DNA from: Pterobdella sp. o SKG-2022
Lineage: Eukaryota; Annelida; Clitellata; Hirudinida; Piscicolidae
DNA: 64,000 nt
Assembly: GCA_964035795.1 (NCBI GenBank)
Contig: OZ038321.1
Location: 3,454,721 to 3,518,720, forward strand
Reading direction: 5' to 3'
How positions within the stretch are numbered: position 1 is the first letter of the stretch; the number at the start of each line of letters is the position of its first letter. The translations under genes and the position numbers were made by a program. Positions 36,401 to 48,282 of the stretch are shown piece by piece. The notes under the pieces are model-generated. The model was given only the letters and a program-made list of their open reading frames with translations. It ran no database searches and was not told where the DNA came from.

Positions 36401-39400
36401 ATTCAACACAACCACTTCAAACCACCGCAGGTAACAGTGGTAAACTGCAGCAATGGCAAGGAATTAAGACTGTGGAAAGACACTCCCGTTGTTGAACTTG
36501 ACCACTTAGAAGACAGCAACAGGGTGTATAAAACATACTCTTACTGGCAACTGCCACAGAAGTTTGTCAAGAAGTACCAGTATGCAGCTAGGTTTGTCAA
36601 CCTGGTCCGATCCAAGACACCCAAGGTATTAGTGCTATAGCTTCTGTTTCAATGTTCTCTAAGGAATTTCAATGAGGTTGTAAATATCGAAAATTCCAGT
36701 AAATTTCTCAAATAAACAAATTCAAACATAAAAATTCTCATATTTCGAAGAAATGACTCAAAATTCAGTATCATTAAAAATCATACGATGTCTCTAGAAA
36801 ACTATTTTAGGGCTCTATTTTACATTATATTTTTTATTATTAGATATTAGACCTATGGTTGCTATCAGTGGTTATTGCCATAGTTGACATTATGAGGTAA
36901 TTGTGATATAGCTTATATTTATTAGGTGTGTGTGCTGTAGTATGCTGTTACCAAAAACGTTCTCTTCAAATATTTAGCTTTTTTATATATTCTAACAACA
37001 ACTCTTCACCTCACAGTGATCTTTTCTTATATAATATATATTTGGTCTAGAAATTCCTAAAGTTCATGCAACTATAATCGCATTAATAATGTATTTCATT
37101 TTATTGTATTGTATCGTATTGTATTGTATTTCATTGATTTTTTTTGTATTGTATTGCATTGTATTTCATTTTTTGTATTTTATTGTATTGAATTGTATAT
37201 TCACCATAAAATCAATCAAACACATACAAATAAAAGCAACAACCATATACACAATCTATCAAATTCATTCAATTCAAAGAAACTAAAAGTTTATATTTTG
37301 AATGAAGATTTTCGAAACCACATGTTTTTCTACCCATGCTGTATACCCCAGTTACTGGGACGCCTACAGCATTATAATCTAATATGGTTATTATTAAAAT
37401 TTTTATGCTAACATTTAAACGGACTCAAAACTATGATGATGATGATAATGATGATTACATCATCAGGTTTTTCAAACAAATTAAAAAATATCTTCAGTCT
37501 CATAGCAACTTAATTTCACACGAAACCAACAAAAATACACACAAACTAAAAGCAACAACCAACCCCACAGATAACCATATACACAGGCAGGTCTAAGATG
37601 ATGCTGATGGAAAATGACCCTGTTGGTGACTTTGAGGCTCACTTTTATGATGGTGAGTATTATGTTTCCATATGTGATTCTTCTATCAGATTGGCGGTGG
37701 ATACTTTTAATGCCTTGTTTACATTATTTCGTTATTATCATCATCATCGTTTTCTTCATAATCATCATTATCATAGTCTTCATCATCACCATCATCGTCT
37801 TCTTCACCGTCATCCTTATCATAGTCTTCATCATCATCGTCTTCATCATTATCATAGTCTTCATCATCATCATTATCATCATCATCATCATAGTCTTCAT
37901 CATTATCATCATCATCATAGTCTTCATCATTATCATCATCATCATAGTCTTCATCATTATCATCATCATCATCATCATAGTCTTCATCATTATCATCATA
38001 GTCTTCATCATCATCATCATGTCTTCATCATCATTAGCATAGTCTTCATCATCATCATCATTATCATAGTCTTCATCATCATCATCATTATCATTATTGT
38101 TTTCATCATTATCATCATCATCATCATTATCATCATTGTATTCATCATCATTATCATCATTATCTTCTTCTTCATCATCATCATAGTGGTCATTATATAT
38201 CATCACCTTGATGCGTCATTGTTTTATTAGATTGATAATGATCATAATAATCGTATTACATAAGCTACCGCGTGAACTACCAACCCTCATTTTATACCCT
38301 CCGTTCATTACGTATGGACCATCAGCCACACCACCACCACAATGCCCAGGAACAAAGGTGCTGATAACAGGCAGTAAAGCCCGAATAATATCGCAAGATG
38401 GAGCGGTGGTATCGATTGAGAGGACCAGTTTCAATTTGTCTACGCTTTCACTCAGCCTCCAGAATTGCTGGAACCACGCTTGTGATGTTTGTGTGTGTGT
38501 TCGTTTGTTTGTTTTTTTTGTTTGTGTAATACGCCGTATTTGATGGATGTGTTTTGTTTTTAGTGTGCGTGTTTTTGTGTTGTTTAACGATTGGTTGTTT
38601 TTCTTGTATAATCAAGTGTTTATTTATTCAATAATAAAAAAAAGAATGATTTATCGATTACTTCTATTGATTGACCAATTGCTTGTTAATACTTTTAATC
38701 AACGTGTCTCTGTTTGATTGATTGATTAATTAATTAATTAATAATAATCCTCCATCAAAACTCAGCTACAAGACAAATGCACAAAACTCCAAAGCCTCCT
38801 TGAATCCTTCCACACAGACTCTTTATCGCCATCAAACGTCGACTCTTGCTTTCCTATCATCATCGGCAGGTTCGTCTCATTTATGAAATAAATTTATATA
38901 GCGCCAGGGAAGACTTTTTATTTTTTATCGGTTTTTGTATTTATTTTTTTTTAAATCGTTTTTTTTTATTGATTTGTTCTTATGCAGGAGGCCTCAAAAC
39001 ACTAACCCAACTTTCTCCTCGTCTTCTAATAACCACCTGAAACAACAAAACACGTTATCTCCCAGTTCTAACATGGCGTCATTTTCCATCCGGGATGCTC
39101 CTTTAAGTGTAAGTTTCTGCTCTCTTCTTGTTGCTTTATCGCCTTTTTCCATTTCTGTTCTCTATTCCTTCTTTTTCTATTATTATTAGTCTCGCTTCCA
39201 TATACAATTCCATCAATAGTGCCATGAAAGGATAAAGAACCTGTGAATAACAACCCACAGGTGAAATCCTATGACAGCTTCGACACTTCAAAGAGGAGAT
39301 CCCCATTGACAGAACACACAGAGAATAATATAACTAATGATAAGAGTACACCTCAGGTGAAGACTGACAGTTATGTTAACCGATTTAACATTTGCACTGC

Positions 39401-40221
39401 ATCAAAAAACATGCATTTGAAGCACATCTATCTGCAGGATATTGGCAATGTTTACCAGGTGGGTCTACAGTATTTGTGTGTGATTTGTTTTATAATTAGT
39501 TAGCCAAGTGCTTTTGAAACAAATTTTAATGAAACTGCATATTTGTATGAAAATATTATATAAGATAATAATGACATCAACTTCATGAGTTTTTAAGCTC
39601 CATTTTTTTTGATAATTACGCGCTATATAAGTGTTTCTATATCATCACCAGAAAATATATCGAAAAGTTTCGTCTCAGTAAAAATCCAAATGTTATCATG
39701 TTTTTATGCTTCACTGTGATTATTAACTATTGCTAACTGTTTTATTGGATGAGAGGTTCTCTGGCTATGGTGGATAAATTAAGATAGATTCGAAAAAGAA
39801 TGCTTTAGAATCAAATCATCGATTTTCAAAATCTCATTATCAGACACTCCATCAAATGAATTAATATCTATGAATTGCATCATTTTAATTCTTTTCTTAA
39901 TTAATTTTTTTTTTAATTTCACGTTTTTAATTTTTTTTAATTGAAAATAATATTTAAATATTTCGCCATTTTTATAATTTTTTTAATTAAAAAAATATAT
40001 ATATAAATTCCGCAATTACCTCACAGTACCCCAACGGTTTGATAACGATAAAACACCAAAATGGCTGTCTGGCCACTTTGAACAGCAACACATTAGACGT
40101 TTCTATAGCAACGAAGGATGGCGAGGTGTTTTCATACTCAAGCAGTGAACAAATTCCGCAGCGTTTTAACCCACTTGTTCAATCCCTCCCCTTCATCATC
40201 GCATCCCTACAGAACTCATGA
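30863..40221 (+). CDS. PLK4: Polo-like kinase 4 (PLK4/SAK), centriole-duplication Ser/Thr kinase, 18 exons
   Basis: About 872 residues. Exons: 30863-30895, 31057-31152, 31244-31342, 31645-31759, 32082-32194, 32521-32609, 33397-33539, 33782-33874, 34992-35044, 35101-35775, 36186-36290, 36431-36625, 37598-37652, 38350-38486, 38766-38869, 38988-39108, 39261-39458, 40027-40221. Kinase domain (about 12-270): GRGSFGNVY loop, [15 protein letters not shown] (hallmark of PLK4), DFGLAT, T-loop [19 protein letters not shown]. Then a DSGSGT degron, a long Asn/Ser-rich linker, RQQTRNAV leading into the cryptic polo box ([34 protein letters not shown]), and a C-terminal polo box ([13 protein letters not shown]). 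In animals PLK4 starts centriole assembly by phosphorylating STIL/Ana2. Exon 1 (11 codons) rests on an ATG, a GTGAGT donor and phase only. One small exon may be missing between 36626 and 37590. Confidence 0.93.
32631..32780 (+). mobile_element. SINE family A in PLK4 intron 6
   Basis: GGCCTGTATAACTTAGTGGT head, TTAGACTAATTATCTAA anticodon arm (AAT), CGGATTCAGTCCCGCGTGGG box B, CACCTGTTCTACAGTG body and an ACATTACATTACATT tail. It starts 21 bp after the end of PLK4 exon 6, in sense orientation. Confidence 0.8.
33050..33123 (+). mobile_element. SINE family B body fragment in PLK4 intron 6
   Basis: TATGTGGAGTACTGTCTTGT, then GAAACCTATCAATTGCTCAA and CCAAAACCCCAGTTAGGGGC match the family B body. 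Confidence 0.6.
35125..35142 (+). other. PLK4: Predicted SCF/beta-TrCP (Slimb) phosphodegron in PLK4
   Basis: Codons for DSGSGT (residues about 287-292), preceded by S-I and followed by L-S-T, just after the kinase domain. A DSGxxS/T motif at this place is the known PLK4 degron, whose autophosphorylation triggers ubiquitination. Function here is inferred from position and sequence. Confidence 0.7.
35247..35306 (+). repeat. Tandem 30-bp duplication within PLK4 exon 10
   Basis: CCATACATTGGTGCCTTGAA followed by CAATGGTGGT occurs twice back to back. It adds the repeated peptide [10 protein letters not shown] to the disordered linker, in frame. A third partial unit (ACATATAAGGGTGG) follows. Confidence 0.9.
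36324..36397. repeat. (TA)n microsatellite in PLK4 intron 11
   Basis: TA run of about 37 units broken once by TGTATG, 33 bp after the exon 11 donor and 33 bp before the exon 12 acceptor. It fills most of this 140-bp intron. Confidence 0.95.
37735..38200. repeat. Interrupted (ATC)n trinucleotide region in PLK4 intron 13
   Basis: About 460 bp of TCATCATCA with recurrent CATAGTCTTCATCAT interruptions, giving a higher-order pattern. Long open frames on both strands (His/Ile or Met/Asp runs) are products of the repeat, not genes. Confidence 0.95.
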
Positions 40222-40615
40222 ATGCCATTTTTTTCGTCACCATCATCATGTCGACCGCAGCCGAACCATTACTTTTATTTGATCTATATTATATCTTTAT
40301 GCCTTCAGTGTTTTCGTCTACATCACTGATGTGTGTGTGTGCGTGCGCGCGTGTGTTGCGTATATGTTATGGGTATGTATACTTATTCCTATATTAGGGG
40401 CATATGATTATTAATATTTGTTCCACTGTCCCGTCGATCATTCATTTTATAGCTGAACATTTGATTAATTTTTAAAAATTAAATTATTATTTGAATGATT
40501 TCGTCTTGAAATAGCAATGGAATGGCATTTATGATATTTTATCGCAGTTTCACTCTTCTATATAGCTTGTGTATATAGGATTTTACTGTACCATTGTATA
40601 TGTCGTCTGGACGAG

Positions 40616-40621
40616 AATAAA
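40616..40621 (+). promoter_or_regulatory. Poly(A) signal of PLK4
   Basis: AATAAA about 395 bp after the PLK4 stop; a second lies at 40653-40658. The 3' UTR also holds a TG/CG dinucleotide run near 40330-40360. Confidence 0.6.
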
Positions 40622-40674
40622 TTATATTTATGTTTAACTGGTTAAGAACTTAAATAAAACCCGTTTGTTCTGGT

Positions 40675-40680
40675 TTTATT
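40675..40680 (-). promoter_or_regulatory. Poly(A) signal of the cadherin gene
   Basis: AATAAA on the minus strand about 130 bp after the cadherin stop. It faces the PLK4 signals, so the two transcripts should end within tens of bases of each other. Confidence 0.55.
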
Positions 40681-40810
40681 AATGCCATTTTGAATTGCGA
40701 GAAAAAATTGAATAATTGTTGAATAATTGAAGGAAAAAAGTTTTGAAAACTCAAAAAAATATTAGAAGGTAAACAGGTAGCCTAATTGGAAGGCTGGGAG
40801 ACGATCTAAA

Positions 40811-43600
40811 TTACGAAGCATTTATTCCGAATGAATTGAGCAGCTTAATGTGCTGAAAGATGTACGGCATTTTAGTCGAGGTGTGAGGCGTGGTTTGTAT
40901 GTGATTAAAGCGTTTTCTTTGAAGTTTTTTAGCCATTATTATTGTTGCCGCTAGCAATAACAAAAGCGCAAAACAACAAAACAGCGTTATAGATGTAGAT
41001 TTGATGTTTCTCTTGGGGAATTTGTAGTATTTAAATCTTGAGATAGGCAGAGAATCTTGCTTTTGTTTAATTACATCGTCATTCTTGAAAACAAAGTTTA
41101 TAGAGACTTTAGTACTGAGTGAAGGATTTCCATTGTCGTACACTAAAATGAACAAAGTTATATTTTTTATTAAATCGTCGATTTCCCTCTGCAAATATAT
41201 TTCTCCTGTAGTGAAATGTATCTGCATGGTGGCGCTTTGATTTACAGTGCTTTTATACAACGAGTAATTTGCATTTGTTTTTATCCTTTTAGTAGCCTCG
41301 TTTTGTGTCTTTTGAAAACTCGAGTAAAAATTTGTGTTTGTACCTTCAATAATAAAACATAGCTTGGCATTGTTCCCAGCATCCAAGTCGTAGGCTTTTA
41401 TCATACTAATAAATGACTTTGGTGGGCTTTTGAGTGGTATAAACTCCTCTATGATGTATGTGTTGCTATTTTGAAGTGTATCATTGTTTGAGATGGACTT
41501 TGAAATTTTGATGGATTGTGAGGCAAATGGTTGTACACTAGGGAAGTTATCATTGACATCGATAACTGCCACCTCCACATCACAAACATCATACCAATCT
41601 GCATTGTAACTATCAAGTGCAAGAACTTTGAAATAAAATTTTTTATTTATTTCTCTATCAATTATATTTGTTGTGGTTGTTATCACACCGTTAGATTCAT
41701 TAAGCTGGAAGAACTTATGGAAAAAGTCTCTATTCTTGATGTCTACGATGTATTTGGTAGAGTCATGAGGAGAATCATCATCATCATTCGCCACGACCCT
41801 TCCTACAATCAGCCCTTCTGGCGAGTTTTCATTCAAAGCAAATTTGAAAATTTTCTTCATAAAAATAGGCTTGTTGTCGTTAATATCAAGAATCCGTACA
41901 ATAACTTTAGCTAATTTTGAATGAAGTCTTGGGTCACCGTTATCTCTCGCCACAATAAAAAATATGACAGTCTTGTTTTTTTCATAATCTAAATCATTCA
42001 AAACTTTTATTTTTCCTGTCTTTGGATCTATGCCGAAAAAGCTCATGTTTTTGTCCACAGTTTCATACATTATTTGTGAATTTTCTCCTTCGTCAATATC
42101 TATAGCAGCAACCAAACCTACAACAAAATTTTTTGAAACGTTTTCAAAAACATGAAATGTATATAGCAGTTTGTCAAATTTTGGTTCATTATCGTTTTCG
42201 TCGATAACTTCCACATCGGTTATGAAATCATTGCTTATAGCATTCGATGCATTATCTTGACATTTAACAGAAAAAAATATTGGAGTCATATATTCTCTGT
42301 CAATATTTTTTGTCGTTTTTATTCTAAAAATATTTTCAAAATGTTTTTCCAGTTCAAAATATTCTGAATTTAGACTGCAAAGAACATCAACATCAGCAGA
42401 GTCCTTGGCGTACAAGAGTCCCACATAGTCTCCAATTGCTACATTCTCCTTCAACACTAACTGTTTAGTATGGTTCCCTCCTCCACATTTATCGGCTTTT
42501 AAAAACGACTCAAGCTTCATTATGGAAGTTTTGCAATTTTTTTCTCCGAATTTCAAAACAACCAAACACGAACTGGTTTTTTTCATTATTCCTGAGTCCG
42601 ATGCGGTTACGATAAATGAATCTTCATTTTTTGTAATCCTACACCAGTCACTTATTTCAACTTTCAGAGTTCCTGTGCTTTTGTTTAAGTGCATAAAATA
42701 GTTTGAAAACCTTGCAAAAATATATTTTTTTTCAACTGCATAGCTAATTTCTCCATTAGGGCCCTCGTCAATATCAACTGCCTTCAAACGACCGAGCTTT
42801 AACGTCGAGGCATTGCTAATGGGTGGAATGAAAAAGTCGTAAACTTTTTTTTCAAATTGTGGATAGTTATCATTGACATCAATAACCTTGATGGAAATAT
42901 CGATAGAAACATTGTGGTAAGGAGTTTCCAAGTCGCAAAAGATGACGTTGATATGGTGTTTGGCAATTTTTTCCCTGTCTAAACTTTTCAGCAGATACAA
43001 GTACATGTCTAATACATTTTTTTCTACTATTTCGTATTTCAAACCAAAAATTTTTGACTTTGTTTCACTGGTTATCACGATTGAAAAGTTGTTTGAAAAA
43101 TTCAAATCTGCGTCTACAAGGTTGGGTAGTTTGTGCAGTTGTGTTGTGGGTGAGGATTCGAGGAGAGGAAGGCTGAAGTTTTGTGGGAAAAACTGCGGCG
43201 GGTTATCGTTGATATCGATAATTATTACAGAAATTGAAACCATTTGAAATAACTCCATTGGTTTTATGATAAACACTTTCAATTTGAATTCACAAACGTT
43301 ATCATGCGCATCACAATCTTGTTCTCTGTCAATTCTTTTTAAAACTCTCAGTTCACTCTGAAATATTTCAAAATAGTTGTTTCTTAAACGCAACTGTAAA
43401 GTTTTAGAGGTGTTATTGACACATAAAAGTTCCAGGATGTCATTACAAATGTTAGTTACTTTAAATCCCAGAGGTTCTTCTTCTTTAATTTCGTATTCCA
43501 AGTACGCCGTTGATGACAATTTTGCCAAGAAGAGTGATATTAACATGAATTTTAAACTTTCAAAAAAAATTATATTCTTCAAAATGAAATCAAAAACCAT
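40811..43600 (-). CDS. Single-exon protocadherin-like cadherin, 7 EC repeats
   Basis: Predicted calcium-dependent adhesion receptor, type I membrane protein of 929 residues from the first in-frame ATG (43600). A hydrophobic signal segment (FMLISLFLA, about 18-26) precedes EC1. The inter-repeat calcium motifs DINDNPPQF (~129), DVNDNYPQF (~241), DENDNEPKF (~467), DINDNKPIF (~572) and DVNDNFPSV (~680) mark the ends of EC1, 2, 4, 5 and 6. EC3 (about 250-352) has DIDEGPNGEISY and TASDSG but no DxNDN exit, and EC4 starts after a Cys-containing spacer. EC7 keeps DLDAG and VYDNGNP. One transmembrane helix (SITLFCCFALLLLLAATIIM, ~870) and a short basic 39-residue tail without catenin-binding features follow. 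Seven repeats, one exon and a short tail resemble protocadherins. Partner and site of expression are unknown. Confidence 0.9.
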   Translation of the reverse strand: MVFDFILKNIIFFESLKFMLISLFLAKLSSTAYLEYEIKEEEPLGFKVTNICNDILELLCVNNTSKTLQLRLRNNYFEIFQSELRVLKRIDREQDCDAHDNVCEFKLKVFIIKPMELFQMVSISVIIIDINDNPPQFFPQNFSLPLLESSPTTQLHKLPNLVDADLNFSNNFSIVITSETKSKIFGLKYEIVEKNVLDMYLYLLKSLDREKIAKHHINVIFCDLETPYHNVSIDISIKVIDVNDNYPQFEKKVYDFFIPPISNASTLKLGRLKAVDIDEGPNGEISYAVEKKYIFARFSNYFMHLNKSTGTLKVEISDWCRITKNEDSFIVTASDSGIMKKTSSCLVVLKFGEKNCKTSIMKLESFLKADKCGGGNHTKQLVLKENVAIGDYVGLLYAKDSADVDVLCSLNSEYFELEKHFENIFRIKTTKNIDREYMTPIFFSVKCQDNASNAISNDFITDVEVIDENDNEPKFDKLLYTFHVFENVSKNFVVGLVAAIDIDEGENSQIMYETVDKNMSFFGIDPKTGKIKVLNDLDYEKNKTVIFFIVARDNGDPRLHSKLAKVIVRILDINDNKPIFMKKIFKFALNENSPEGLIVGRVVANDDDDSPHDSTKYIVDIKNRDFFHKFFQLNESNGVITTTTNIIDREINKKFYFKVLALDSYNADWYDVCDVEVAVIDVNDNFPSVQPFASQSIKISKSISNNDTLQNSNTYIIEEFIPLKSPPKSFISMIKAYDLDAGNNAKLCFIIEGTNTNFYSSFQKTQNEATKRIKTNANYSLYKSTVNQSATMQIHFTTGEIYLQREIDDLIKNITLFILVYDNGNPSLSTKVSINFVFKNDDVIKQKQDSLPISRFKYYKFPKRNIKSTSITLFCCFALLLLLAATIIMAKKLQRKRFNHIQTTPHTSTKMPYIFQHIKLLNSFGINAS

Positions 43601-46600
43601 TTTCTTATTGAAATTCCAATGGGGTATTAATTTATTCAAAGATTATATATCAACTAATGGAAACTTGAGAAAATTTCTCTCTAAAGCATTCTCCAAAGCA
43701 ATTATGTATATAAGGAGAACACCACACAGGCTTCAACATAGAACTCATACAAAATAATAGATTGTTTTTAGAATGCTAAATTGAATCTGCCATTACCACG
43801 CTATTTTGTGGTTAATCACCTGGCAATTGTATGCAACAATCTCAAACAATGCCCCCTCACACCAACATTCTCAGTTATTTTCATTGGAGTTTTTTGAATG
43901 CCTATATACTACAGATTCGTGTATATCTTTTTATTGTAAATTTCTTCTATTAATTAGCGTTATAAAATTTTTTTAATTAATTAATTAATTATATATATTT
44001 TTTATTAATTTTATGAAGCCTGGTATAAAACATAAATGGTTCTATTTCGCCAGAATACTTGATCGATGCGTGTCAATCGATAGCATTTTATTTATTCATT
44101 AGATTTTAGATTGATAATTAAAAAGCATGAAAGTTCATTTGCAGTACATAATGAATAGACAAGCGAGCAATAAAGCATAACTCATAAGTGTTATTAACCT
44201 CATATAACAATACAATTTAAAATGTGTTTATACTGGCATAAACATCAGTTTCTAGGACACGATGCAATCAACTTTACCACAACCAAAAACCACAGTACCC
44301 TTCAATCAAAAAATATATTCTATTGAAAAAGTTTAGTAAAGGATTCAGCCATATAAGACAATTAAACTCTAAATAGAATAAGTTAAAAGCAATTTGTACT
44401 AATTCAATTAGAATGTACATTGCGTGACAAAGCATTAGGGACCTTAGTATTGTTGGAAGCTAATCGTGATTTACCTTTTAAACGCGATTATTCTACTTTT
44501 GTTGGTTCAATAATTAATTGAGAGTATTTTAAAAGAATTCTCATTAAGAAATTTAATCAGTAAAATTTGCTTTAAAAAGATTCTTTTATTATACTCCTTA
44601 TTGATATATTTTTTAAAATTTATATAACGCGCAACTAAAAACAAGATTCATTTTATAAGTGTTTGAACTTTTGGATGAATATAAACAGAGAAATTTTTGC
44701 AAAAAGGTTATGAAAGCAAGTAAGACGGGAGTGAAATTCACAGACGTGGGGCATGGTGGGAGAAAGTACGACTTGAACTGAAGTTCATTTAATTGATAGT
44801 ATTAAATATAATGGATTAAATAATGAATTAAATGGTAATAGTTAATCATTCTACAGTTTATATTAATTATGAAATATTAAACTATATCTAACTTACTTAC
44901 TTAAACGTATTTAATATAACATTGGAAATCATTACCATTTAAGAGAAACACAAAATCTCTAAAGCAATTAAAATCTTTATTAATACTGAGAGAAACACGG
45001 AAAAATGAATGGCGTGACAGAGAAGCAGATGTTGTAAGAACTAATTGATAACAGTTAATAAAATGTAGACTGATACAATTTTTGGGGTATTTTTTTGTAA
45101 AGAGTTCATTTTAATTATTTATTGAAACTTTTAATTGATTATTTTTCAATTAACTGAGTTTTATTTATTATTTTGATTTTTCAAATTTATTATTTGAACA
45201 ATTATTGAATTTATACGTATTTATTATTTTTATGATTATTTTTTTTATATTTTAATAGTTAAACTATTTCAGTTTCATCCTTTATTAATTTAATTTCATT
45301 TTAAAAAATTATTTTAACCTAATTTATAAAAATGTTTCAATTTACAGAATCGAAAAAAATGGAGAAAAGTAAAAAAGTATAAAAATTAAATTTTCCATTT
45401 AAAAGTAGAAAACAAAATTTAATGAAAAATTCTAATAGATAAATGCAAGGTGTAAAATTCAATTGTCTTACTTTTTTCATAAAATATATAAAATTCAAAA
45501 TTATCTTATAATTAAAAACGTGAGCAAAATGAGAATAAAACCTTTGTAAAAATATTTGCAAATAGCTTTTTTTAAACTTCAAAAAACACACAAATATTCT
45601 TTGATAAGTTTTAAAAGATGCGTGTTTTTTGAAAAGATGGGCAAACAATCTGACAATCGGAATAAATGAATTTCACTTTTAAAAAGCCTTTTGATAAATT
45701 CACTTTTCATAGAAAAAGTTCTGTTTTAAGTAGAAAAATAAACACGAAGCTCTTTTGATAGTTGTAACGTAAAAAGTTTGAAATAATTAATGTTCAAACT
45801 TCAATATCACTTTTTGATTTATTGCAAAAATAACAAGGATTTCCGCTCAACACAAATCTTTGAAGTTCTCTATTTTAACCGTTTTTTATCCATTATTTTT
45901 CTACTTAATTTTCTCATTCATAATTGATAGAATTTTAATAAAAAACTTGGAAAACTTTTCAGGATTTAGGAATCATTTGGGCTGCATATGAACAAAGCGT
46001 TGTTTGATTGATCTGGTAGCTGTCACGGGCCCTTCCCTCTTAATCTCCTCAATTAAAACCAATTGTGAAATCTTACGCAACAAACTTTAAAAATAAATTT
46101 GAAGTTTTATTTTGTTATTATCTTTTAATTATTAGTTTTACTGTATTTTTAATCAATTGATGTATGGAATTTTGTGTTCCATAGATCTAGTGTCATATAG
46201 TAGCGAAGAATTAGTCTAGTTTACTTTAGAAATAATTTTTTAAAATAATTTTTTCTGAGCTTTCCGTTATTTGATGTATTTGACATTCCGTTTTTGTAAT
46301 TTCAGAATTATATTTCAACAATTTTAACCAAATAAAAAATTAAAATAATTTTATTTGCTTCCTTGGAGATTACTTTCAGATATATCTCCAGGAAAACTTC
46401 AACAAATGAACCTGAAAACAAACATTTTTATTATGCAAATATACTCAATAGTGGAATTTTACAGAAACTAATTAGGAATGGAATGAGTTTAAGCTTGGGT
46501 AGTTTGAGCAAGTACCATTTTAAATACTCGGAAACAAGTGAGTTTATCCATGCAGAAAAAATATTCCGCTTCTTTGTCCAATTTGACGGAATTACTAAAT

Positions 46601-47098
46601 ATTCAAGCACTGTTTATTTTAAAATACATTATTTTTTTTTTGATATTTTCTCAAATATAGTTTTTTGAAAGTTTGAAAGCATTGCTTGCAAACTTATGAG
46701 TAACTCCAGTACAAAAACTTGGGCGTCTAAAAATCACCGGGGTTTTGCAAAGTTCATAAAAAAGTCCATTTTGGATGTATGCATGCGATAAAAAAATCAT
46801 CCATGGTTTGGCTGAAAAAATAAAAACTAAAAAAGAAGCTTCTTGTGAAAACCATATTATAAAAATGATTTTTTGGATGAATAACTTACGTGAACTCAAA
46901 TTCTTAAATGCGAATAAACCAAAAGCTTTCATTTCACAAAAACAGTTCAAACTTTCACCGAAAAAAGGCATCGATTGTGAATTTCATTTTGGTCACAAAC
47001 TCGAAATTTTTAAAATAATGTATCTTCGGAAACAGTTTGCAAAATATTTTTCTCAATATTATTTTTTCAAAAATATTTCAAAATGTCAACATAAACGT

Positions 47099-47230
47099 GA
47101 CGATGATGATGATGGTGGTGATGATGATGATTTCGATGATGATGATGATTTCGATGATGATGATGATGATGATGAGGATAAGGATGATGATGATGGAGAT
47201 GAGGATAATGATGATGATGATGATAAGGTG
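47099..47230. repeat. (GAT)n microsatellite
   Basis: About 130 bp of GATGATGAT with interruptions. It extends a weak frame (46775-47338) into a poly-Asp run. The frame has a real ATG and 109 codons before the Asp run, but no recognisable motif. Confidence 0.9.
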
Positions 47231-48282
47231 GTGATGAGGACAATTATTGTTTTTTTTTGTTTTTATTCAGAAGTATTAATAAAAGAAATAACTCCTACAC
47301 TTGAACTTAATGGAAATTTTTACATCGTGATAAAATAAATTTTTATGCGCAAAATTGAAAATATTGATTGGAAACTACATTTGTATAATGGAAAATATTA
47401 AAGACAACGCATAAAAAACCTCAAGAAGCTACTCGGAAAGATCGCATCGAGAGAATCTTGGAATTTTTAATCAATCCAATCAAAGTACACGTTAAAAACC
47501 CGTTAAGATTTTTTGTGTAATTAACTTAGATTGATCGTTGTTGCTTATTTGAGGTGTTGCTACAAAAGCGTTAAAGACACTCACGTCTTGCAGCGAGTAT
47601 ATAAAGAGATGCGGTGGCGAAAACCTGAAATAAACGGTTTCAGTACAGATGTATGCTTCAATTTGAGTGTCTATTTTATTCACGTTTTAGTGGCGTTTCT
47701 ATGAAATATTGAAGAAACTTTAGTTAAAATGTCTTTTAAAGATTTTTTGCCTAATTAAACCCTGTTTTATGCCAGAAGAAAACGATCCGAAATGAACGGT
47801 AAGCTGTGAGCCTTAAAAAATAATTTCAATTTCAGATGAAAATTGTTGTGAAGCTTATAATAGTTTTATAATATTAATTATAAAAACATTGAATATATAT
47901 TTGCGAGATTTCTCATTAGATAAATATTTAATTAGTAAAATTACAAATTAATGTAATTTGGGTAGGTTTGAGTAAGAGTATTCAATGGCAAGAAATTATT
48001 AGTGAGAATGACTTTTCCGTAGGTGTTCTTTCTTCAGCTTCATCATTTTTAACTTGAAATATCGCCTTTAAATTGCAATAGAATATTTCGAAATTTAAAA
48101 ATTTCCAATCTAAAGGTAAAGAAAACTTTTCAACGCATTTTGATGGTCATCTTAAAAACGTCATGAAAAAAGGAAAAAAAATGAAAAAGGGTAAAGAATA
48201 AACTTCAAACAACGAAAAAAAATGGGAAAATAAGTACGTAAAATAAGAATAAAAGTTATTTAATAGAATGAAATAATAATTG

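Noticed and set aside
37089..37200. TTGTATTGTATTG run as a CRISPR-like or regulatory array
   Set aside because: Simple degenerate pentanucleotide repeat in a eukaryotic intron with no spacers.
37598..38230. His- and Ile-rich frames of 210 and 142 codons, and a Met/Asp-rich frame opposite
   Set aside because: Products of the ATC repeat in PLK4 intron 13. Only the first 55 bases are a real PLK4 exon.
41531..41914. 127-codon frame opposite the cadherin, and similar ones at 42942 and 43377
   Set aside because: Shadows of the cadherin coding sequence on the other strand.
46363..47338. Two adjacent frames (101 and 187 codons), the second with a poly-Asp run
   Set aside because: The first starts at TTG, the second is lengthened by the GAT microsatellite. 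No recognisable domain or splice context.
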